From: Candidula unifasciata
Lineage: Eukaryota > Mollusca > Gastropoda > Stylommatophora > Geomitridae
DNA length: 64,000 bases
Direction of reading: 5' to 3'
NCBI GenBank assembly: GCA_905116865.2
Contig: CAJHNH020002019.1
Location: forward strand, 60,001 to 124,000
Part shown: positions 57,005 to 64,000 of the stretch, piece by piece
Position numbering within the stretch: position 1 is the first letter of the stretch
Layout: every line of letters starts with the position of its first letter
Translations under genes and position numbers: made by a program
The notes under the pieces: model-generated
Told to the model about the DNA's origin: nothing
What the model saw: the letters and a program-made list of their open reading frames with translations, nothing else
Databases searched by the model: none

Positions 57005-57365
57005 AACTTGCTAGGGGTAGAACCTGGGTTTTACACATAAGAGCCTGCCGTTATGACATCTCGGTTAACCGCTCCTTAAAACTATTAGAATGAGCATTAT
57101 TATTATCATTACTAGCCACCGTGGTCTGCTAGCTAGACGCTGGTCTGCGGTTCAGAATGTCGTTGGTTCGGAGGTGCTTTTTAAAAAAAAAATGACCTTG
57201 ACTCCCAGATCGACTCAGCCTTGAGTGGGTACCAGGTACACTCCTGGGTAGTAAAGATGACCGGTTGTGCTGACCATAAAACCCACCACGTGCCGTTTGG
57301 TTTAAAATATCTTGGTCTAGGCCTATGAAGACAAATACGCCCGGAAAAGGGTTCTTTACTTTACT
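57005..57365. repeat. Opposed tRNA-like head plus family 1 SINE, block C
   Basis: Minus-sense head (57010-57080), then plus-sense SINE with AGCCACCGTGGTCTGC, ATCGACTCAGCCTTGAGTGG and the tail TTCTTTACTTTACTT. Confidence 0.65.
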
Positions 57366-57623
57366 TGTATTTTAATTATCATATTTATGTGATCAAAAAA
57401 GAATGAAAATATTGCAATAAAAAAATATATTAGGTGAATGAAGACAAGTACATAATGAACACTTGTAAATATAGAAAAGATACAATTTGCTTTGCTGGTG
57501 GGAGGAATCTCAAGACTGCAGCGTCTATTGAATGGCTACACATTTTGCTAACAGTATCATATAAATTATCTGGAAAAAAATCAAAAACATTATGAGTGCA
57601 TTCTTTTTTAACCAGTGTTATAC

Positions 57624-57828
57624 CTAGAAGACTGACGTTCACAGAGTCTTTGAAGCCAATTTTAACAAAACATATGATGTTGATAATATTTGTAACGATA
57701 CCGAAGAGGTTAATTGCCTGCCGTAACACAGTGAAGCAAACATACATATAAATCGTCACTATGATATTGTCTGTTGAAAAACTGTCAGCAGGAATCTTTA
57801 CAACTGATATGTTTGCTCTTTGAGACAT
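57624..57828 (-). CDS. GPCR copy C, exon 1 (start, N-terminus, TM1)
   Basis: First exon of the second intact receptor, also 334 residues when joined to 53837-53623 and 51513-50929. The ATG at 57828 is the first in frame after an upstream TAG. The N-terminus MSQRANISVVKIPADS has one N-glycosylation site (NIS), where copy B has two. TM1 is INLFGIVTNIINIICF, then KDSVNVSLLG at the phase-1 donor (57623 downward). Introns measure about 3.8 kb and 2.1 kb. The product is predicted to be a plasma-membrane chemosensory-type GPCR with unknown ligand. Confidence 0.92.
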
Positions 57829-58500
57829 TGTTCTCGATGTTAATTTGTAAGGACTTGACCCCCTTTGCTTATACTCATCCGTGTTTGACTATCTCAAGAT
57901 TCGCCTTAAATAGAATAGTGAATCAATAACGAAAATGACAAGTAGAAAACCACTGAAAATTGATGCAACTTATGTATGCAATTATATGTCTTTATATAGA
58001 CAAATAATAGTTCAAATATCCGACTAAATTATCTACAATTGCCCTGCCACAGCACTCTAAATAGCTAGTATTTAAGTAACTAAAGCACACACATAACAAA
58101 ACAAAATCTGCAGTATTTACTCAAAATATTACGGTCTTTCAAAACAAGAAATTGTACACAATAAAACACGATGTAATGCAATTATATATAAATATATTCG
58201 ATGGAATATTTATATACCTATGATTTGAGTGTCACTATATGACACTAATAATATAATGTTATCAGTAACATTTTGCAACTATATTTTCATATACTATATA
58301 TATACCATATGAGCTGTGAGATTATACGTGACGTGATAATTCAGTAGACCGGTACACTGTCAAATATCACTGTCTCCAAAGAAATTAAATAATAGTACAC
58401 ACAGTACAGATAATACCTCGTAGACATTTGTAATGTAAGAGACGACATTGAATATTATTTCCTTTTTAAAAAATGTTTCAGTTAAATTAGACTACTGTCA
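57829..58500 (-). promoter_or_regulatory. Conserved upstream flank of GPCR copy C
   Basis: Highly similar to 34232-34920 and recognisable in 14268-14880. It is a candidate promoter region by position only. Confidence 0.4.
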
Positions 58501-58509
58501 CTTTATCAT

Positions 58510-58745
58510 TAAGGGCGTTTTCGGCATAAAGGGCTAGACCTATAGTTTAAAGACCAATAATACTTCGTGGGTGATGTGGCCAGTATCATGCCGGCCGCAT
58601 TCACTTCCTAGGTCTGGCAGGAAAGATAATTTTTGGAAAGAAAAAAGAATATTGTTCTGTCAGGACTCGAACCTACGATCTTTCTTTCCGCAGGCGAACG
58701 TTTAGCCGCTACACAACTGCGGCTCCCCAAGTAATTAAGTAAAGG
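58510..58745 (-). repeat. tRNA-derived SINE family 1 with tRNA head, block C
   Basis: Counterpart of 34945-35175. The reverse strand gives GTAGGTTCGAGTCCTGAC (B box) and GCGGCTAAACGTTCGCCTGC. Confidence 0.75.
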
Positions 58746-58899
58746 ACCATCATGCGAGAAAGGACCAGCCCGTAGAGCAGAAGTATTAGTAGTCTTTGCT
58801 CGATATTGGAAGCGGCCATAACCCTCGTTGCAGATAGACCTCTGCTCGCCTTTTGTTATCACATGGTCAATATGTTACCTGAAAGACAAGCTACGATCA

Positions 58900-60005
58900 A
58901 ACCTCACTCCGTGATATGTAGGCCCAGTTGCAGATTTTATGGGTTCGTTAAAATCGCTAACTTGCTGTAATAAAGAGGTTTTATTCGCGGGAGAGTGAGT
59001 TCTCGATGTTTCGAGGTCATTAGTATGTGTCATAAAATGACGCCCATCGGAAACAGCCACATCGACACCCCTCTAATCTTTACAAAAGTAAACTCGGCAG
59101 ATCCAGTATCAATGAAAACTTGCGTAGTGTGTAATTGGGTAGGTGCAATGACTCTGTTCTTATTGTCTTTGGCTTTAGTCACTGCAGACTCCTCTTTCAC
59201 ACCTCGACATCAACACGACGAGTTGAAATTGACTACAGCAAACAACGCAAGACGGTTTGGTTCTTTTTTCTTCCAATCGCTGTTTTCTCAGCCGGTGCAT
59301 GAAATAGGTCAGGTTTAGGGCCTGGCATTTAAGGTTTCCAAACTAATGTCAACATCACCTGTACTCATCTAAACACATCCGACCCTTCCAAAATTACACT
59401 GAATCATTCATAACTTTCTCCAGGTCGGCGACAACACAACGCTGTTGGCAGACGAAGTTTTCTCTCAATCCTTTGCTGTTTGGCCAGGTAGGGTATTGGA
59501 TGCGAAATTCAGACTCAAACACATTTTGTATCAACAAACACTCCTCCGTTCGTCATGCACTCCGTTACTTTGCCTAAACAAAATGCCTACATGCTCTTTA
59601 TTAGGCATTATATAACCAATTCGGCCAAAATTTTCTCCGTGATTCACACGGGTTTCATTTGGCCAGCATTTTCTCTTTGATTCACTACTCCGCCCTTCTT
59701 ACATGTAAATATTTCATTCCTATTTATTAGCTGATGTCATTCCGTCTGGACATAACTTTTTGAGGAGAAAATGGTTCACTAGAACGGGGTTGGGCCTAAA
59801 AAAATAGGGGTTAGTTCGACGTTAGTCTCCTCAAATAGAGTAAGTCACATTGCTTTTACAAAATTTGTTGGGCAGGACGACTTTTCTGAAGGTTACGGGG
59901 TTGTCTCGCTCCATTGCTTGGCTTCTGCGATGTCTTGCATTTACGTGTTTATTCCGAGAAAGAGAATGCCTGTACCATAGGTTGCAGCACTCTCTAGGGG
60001 GGTTG
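58900..60005 (-). pseudogene. Candidate Gypsy-type gag/protease relic, block C
   Basis: On the minus strand, a zinc-knuckle-like stretch (about 60000-59880) is followed near 59130-59090 by TTQVFIDTGSAEFTFVK, which looks like a retroviral-type aspartic protease active site (D-T-G-S-A). Compared with B, the DTG is intact here, but the reading is short and flanked by stops. The assignment is tentative. Confidence 0.45.
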
Positions 60006-60534
60006 TTTTAGACCCAGGTTCGCCATGTTTTTTGGAGTGTTAAAAGCGCTGGCCTGCTGAAATGCACAACACGCAAAATCATTGCGCAACATTTCTGTAA
60101 CTGTGTGCGAAGCACACGGGCTCAGGAGCTTCCAAACAGAAGTGAGCTTGTGTGTATATTGGCGGGGTCTGTGAAGACTTACGTCGAAATAACTATACAT
60201 TTAAAATAATAATTTTTAATATCCTAGTTCACCCCTAGCGGGTTAAACCACGACCTACCAACCAAACCATTAACCCCCACCCCGAAGTGGTAAGACCCTC
60301 ACCGTGAGAGTAGTAAATGGCAAGCTCACTATATGACAGAAAACAAAACAGGCTATTTTCAGGAGACTTCTACAGAAAACAAATGAACTGTGCATAACCG
60401 TGATCATTTCTTATTTTATTCTCAGCGTATTCTTTGCAACTTTCTGCTATCTAGCATTCATATTTTAATTTTCTGTCACTGCGTAGAGGATGTTTTCCAA
60501 TATATATTCAGTTAACGTAAAGATGGACTGCGGC

Positions 60535-60572
60535 GGGGGCAGAGGGGGGGGGTGGGGGGGGGGAGGGGGTTG
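60535..60572. repeat. G-rich tract
   Basis: A G-dominated run with isolated A, C and T. It is an expansion of the GGCGGGAGGGGGAG-type sequence at 37942 in block B. Confidence 0.85.
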
Positions 60573-60779
60573 ATGAAATGTTTACAAAATTAATGATATA
60601 GTTGTGACTTAGTTGAGACTCACCGATCTTGCTATATGAAAAACTGAAGTTATTTAGTGAAATGAGGTGTAATTAAGTGTATTTTCCTTTTACTTCGATA
60701 ATGATATACAATCGCACGTAGTTATTGCGTTCTCAGTCAGATTGTTATATTTCAGATTGATCATATTCTGATAGTTCAT

Positions 60780-61110
60780 TTTATGCAGGCTTTTGAGATG
60801 TGGTTTTATAGAAGAATCCTTAGAATTTCCTGGACAGCTAAGAAGAGCAACCCAACTGTTTTGAAAGGGGCGAGTACTCGAAGTCAACTTACCATAAATA
60901 TTAGCAAGAGACAGCCATCATTATTTGGTTATGTTATGAGAAGAGGGAAACTAGAACATATTGTGACAACTGAACAGATCTGTGGAAAGAGAAACGGGAA
61001 ATCAACTCGAGAAAGTACTTGGCAGCCTTTTGCATGGCATTGAATTGTGTCATCACACGAAATAATAGTGGATCGCAGATTGTGAAGAGGCATCATCGCA
61101 CACGGCACTT
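60780..61110 (+). pseudogene. LINE reverse-transcriptase C-terminal fragment, block C
   Basis: The frame 60783-61043 has QAFEMWFYRRILRISWTAKK, then RRGKLEHIVTTEQICGKRN and ends ESTWQPFAWH. It is slightly longer open than the block B copy, where a stop replaces the W of STWQ. Confidence 0.82.
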
Positions 61111-61892
61111 GATAACGATGATGATTTTCTGCAGTCATCAACTGAAATCATCTTGAAAATTATGGTTCAAGGAAGAATATGAGTTCCTAGACTTGGACTG
61201 ATAGAGGTTCAGATGACTCTTATATTTCATACCTCAGTGAGATGGTGCTGTACATATACTGCTTGTAATTATCGTAGGTGCAACAACGATATCATCCATC
61301 GACTATTAGTACTATTGTTGTAAGGATGTGTCCTTGTTATCCTGCTAGGACTTTTCCACTTCGTACTTCACTGAGGTTACACATGTGCTGTTTTTGTTGA
61401 TCTCAAGTTCAGCTACCTATCAATCCAATTATCCCTCTGTATTGTCATCGTTAAAAGTCGGTTTCCTCGGTATCCTTCATGTATCTTCCACCCCATTCTT
61501 TAACGAGGGTGTTTAGTTACTGTGTTTGCATTTTTAGAATCTGACAATTTCCAACACTGTAACTAACCATTCTTCTGTTTAGACTTGGAGATACATTATC
61601 TATGTCAACCTGCCATTCACTCATGGCAGGACAGTAGGTCATCATAAATTAGTTTGAAGACTCCTTGATCTACCACTGAATACACTGACTGACTGGCAGT
61701 GTAAAACTTGTCAAGAACTTCGCATTGAGATTCTTTCATCTTAACTGCTAATTAGCTATTCGAGTAACATAGCTTACATTTAGTTGGAATATATGTGAAG
61801 CTCTGTGTTTGCCAAGGTAGAGATTCTACAGGGATCCACAGAAGATATGTATGGATTAGTGACCTAACCACCGTGGTCTTATGTTTCTCAAC

Positions 61893-62428
61893 TTACTTAT
61901 TCAGGGGCAGATGGTCGAAATGTAATGATCTTGTCGTCACTCTTTGTGAAGTTGATAAGTCAGTCATCATGTCCCTCACGCAGTTCTTGATACCAGTGTT
62001 CAGTATTCTGCATTTTCTTTCACTTACATTGTGTTCATTACATGCTTTTTTTTCCCCCAGTTGCTGGCAAGACGTTGGACTGGGCACATTTACCAAGAGC
62101 ATGCGAATAAAGAAGCATTATTCTTGATTGGGATGCATGGTGTCTGCCTATCGTAGTTTCTGTGAACATGCCAGGTTGACCATTTACTTCCTCTCCTCGT
62201 TTGCGTTGTCTAAATAATTGTGGAATTTCACGTGTCATACTCTGGCACTTCCGAAGACAGATGTGTTTTTGCAAATGCGTCACTTAGACACAGCGTGAAG
62301 AAGACAGTTAACGTTGTAGCCGATGGATTCAGGGCTATATGTTGCACATCTGCAGCTGTGAAATATACGCAGTGTCTATTTTCCAGATGCACTGCTAAGT
62401 GACAAACTGTTGGGATTTGTTCAAGCAT
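61893..62428 (-). pseudogene. Helitron Rep/helicase fragment, block C
   Basis: The minus frame 62428-62228 has TVCHLAVHLENRHCVYFTAA and SEVPEYDT. After a frame change, 62102-61893 gives MLLVNVPSPTSCQQL. These are consecutive landmarks of Helitron helicase proteins. Frameshifts make it non-functional. Confidence 0.87.
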
Positions 62429-62924
62429 TGGAAATAGTAGAATTCGCCACGCAGCATCACTGATGCTTTTGTATCTTCGAGACTGATATTCTGCAATTAA
62501 ATCGAGATGTTAGACCTCATTACTATCACTTTTTTCTTGTTGCTAGCCGAAATCTTCCATGTCAATGTTTTTATTCATGTACTTACATATGTATTTAATC
62601 GATTTAACAGACTTACAGTATTGCACATATATGTGCGCTTTGTATGTCTGTGATAGCAAAGTCGAATATGAAATTTAAAAAAAAAGGTTATCCACTTCAA
62701 TTGCACCGAATCGCAGTGGTGTGGTTGCTAATTGATTGCCATTCTCTGCTGATCTTCTTCTGTATAAAGTAAATAATCCTTGACCTGTAATTGTGTTAGA
62801 TACTAATATCGACGATATCGCTTAGAGCAGAGTTTCTCAAAGCGGGATCCAGGGCACCCTGGGGTGCCACGAGCGTATACCTGGGGTGCCGCGGAAGTGA
62901 TCAAGAAAAGTCGGCTAAACATTG

Positions 62925-64000
62925 TATCAGGGTTCGCCCTGTGATGGGACTATTCAGTATGATGATGATGACTAATCTTGTCATTGTACCCTGCGACCCT
63001 TAGTGCAACTCAGTACGTGTATACACACTTAGAAACGAGCATGAACGCATGTGCAAAGTGTAGCTTGGTCAATGACCAGCAGACTTCACGAAGGTTTTGA
63101 CCATCGAGTGAACTCGGGAACCGCGAACAAAACGGGTGTGCAGGCTAGACACTGGACATTCTGGACGGGACGCTTGACGCTTGCTTGTGTGACTGCTGTG
63201 TAGCTTGACGTGGGACGCTTGCTTGTGTGACTGCTGTGTAGCTTGACGTGGGACGCTTGCTTGTGTGACTGCTGTGTAGCTTGACGTGGGACGCTTGCTT
63301 GTGTGACTGCTGTGTAGCCTGACGTGGGACGTTTGCTTGTGTGACTGCTGTGTAGCCTGACGTGGGACTCTTGCTTGTGTGACTGCTGTGTAGCTTGACG
63401 TGGGACGCTTGCTTGTGTGACTGCTGTGTAGCCTGACGTGGGACGTTTGCTTGTGTGACTGCTGTGTAGCTTGACGTGGGACGCTTGCTTGTGTGACTGC
63501 TGTGTAGCTTGACGTGGGACGCTTGCTTGTCTGACTGCTGTGTAGCTTGACATGGTACGAGAGTTTAGATTGTGCTAGATTTAGTGACAGTTCGTTTTGA
63601 CTTTTGAAATGTACCAGTGTAATTATTAGCTGTAACGCGTTCTGTTCGTAGTGTCATTAAAGGTATTTAATTCGTTACAGAGTAGATAACATTTGTTCTG
63701 GTTAGATCTCAGTTAATAATTCATGTAAGGTAGTAGCTAATCTTTGTCAGTAGTTGCAATTATAAGCCAGACCATGCATTGTTGGTGGCGTTAGCACTGT
63801 CGACGCAACTAGGCCTACACGTTGCGTGTGCCATAGCGTCTTTGGTATCGGGAGACAGCAGGTTAAGCTGGCGCTGTACGGGAGAGTGGTAGAGGCTCAG
63901 AGCTTATTTCAAGAACATAGAAAGACGCCTTAAAAGCGATTTTAAAGTTAGACGTGGCCTGGTTTTAAAATAAGGGGCGCTACCCCTCATGGGAAAGGGG
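62925..64000 (+). repeat. LTR of the same retrotransposon, block C, truncated by the window
   Basis: Preceded by CATTG (62920-62924) and starting TATCAGGGTTCGCC, exactly as the block B 5' LTR. It contains a large minisatellite (63172-63552). The window ends before the polyadenylation signal, so whether this is a solo LTR or a full element cannot be seen. Confidence 0.88.
63172..63552. repeat. Ten-copy 38-bp minisatellite inside the LTR
   Basis: The unit contains GACGCTTGCTTGTGTGACTG followed by CTGTGTAGCTTGACGTGG. Ten tandem copies occur with few variants (CTTGAC/CCTGAC, GCTT/GTTT/TCTT). The other LTRs have one copy. The 155-codon minus-strand frame across it is a by-product of the repeat. 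Confidence 0.95.

Larger units (their letters stand above)
47722..64000. repeat. Segmental duplication block C (GPCR copy C), runs off the window
   Basis: Third paralogous block, carrying intact GPCR copy C. It parallels block B from about 47722 to the LTR at 62925 and continues beyond the window. It is shorter in intron 2 because about 1.5 kb is missing near 53505. It lacks the LINE tail and the 38097 SINE found in B. Confidence 0.8.

Noticed and set aside
63086..63553. 155-codon minus-strand frame with SHVKLHSSHTSKRPTS-type repeats
   Set aside because: It is a translation of the 38-bp minisatellite. Because 38 is not a multiple of three, the frame cycles every three units, and no other LTR copy keeps it.
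1..64000. CRISPR array, bacterial operon or phage
   Set aside because: Tandem repeats here have no spacer structure, genes contain spliceosomal introns, and all mobile elements are eukaryotic.

Overview
The window looks like animal nuclear DNA from a gastropod mollusc, probably a heterobranch such as a sea slug. That placement is inferred from the receptor family and the repeat style, not from a marker gene. It is AT-rich, intron-rich and packed with decayed transposons, SINEs and simple repeats. No rRNA, true tRNA, CRISPR or bacterial-style operon was seen.

The only convincing host genes are rhodopsin-like GPCRs of the type described as gastropod chemosensory receptors. Three paralogues lie head-to-tail on the minus strand. 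Each has three coding exons: exon 1 (N-terminus and TM1), exon 2 (TM2-TM3) and exon 3 (TM4-TM7 and stop). They join through a phase-1 intron and then a phase-0 intron. Copy A has exons at 14267-14063, 11193-10974 and 7298-6714, and is broken in exon 2. Copy B (34231-34027, 29954-29740, 25426-24842) and copy C (57828-57624, 53837-53623, 51513-50929) both read as intact 334-residue receptors. A fourth, diverged TM1 exon with the same splice donor lies alone on the plus strand at about 18204-18330.

The cluster arose by segmental duplication of a block of very roughly 18 kb before later insertions. Block A runs from about 5745 to 15920, block B from about 18818 to 47790 and block C from about 47722 past the window end. 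Introns, the upstream flank and many old transposons are shared between blocks, so the copies act as empty-site controls for each other. An LTR retrotransposon (40497-47721, LTRs about 0.86-0.9 kb) is absent from A at 15861, and its LTR occurs at the same site in C at 62925. A SINE at 38097-38273 and a LINE tail at 24102-24655 occur only in B. C has lost about 1.5 kb from intron 2.

Outside the receptors there are LINE reverse-transcriptase pieces, a Penelope-like GIY-YIG relic (5424-4867), Helitron helicase relics (B and C), a candidate Gypsy gag/protease relic (B and C), a tRNA-derived SINE family with about a dozen copies, a second SINE-like family with a GAA-rich tail, foldback elements, poly-C tracts and minisatellites. 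One minisatellite is a tenfold 38-bp expansion inside the third LTR. Region 1-5745 lies outside the duplicated block and holds only repeats and transposon relics that I could recognise.
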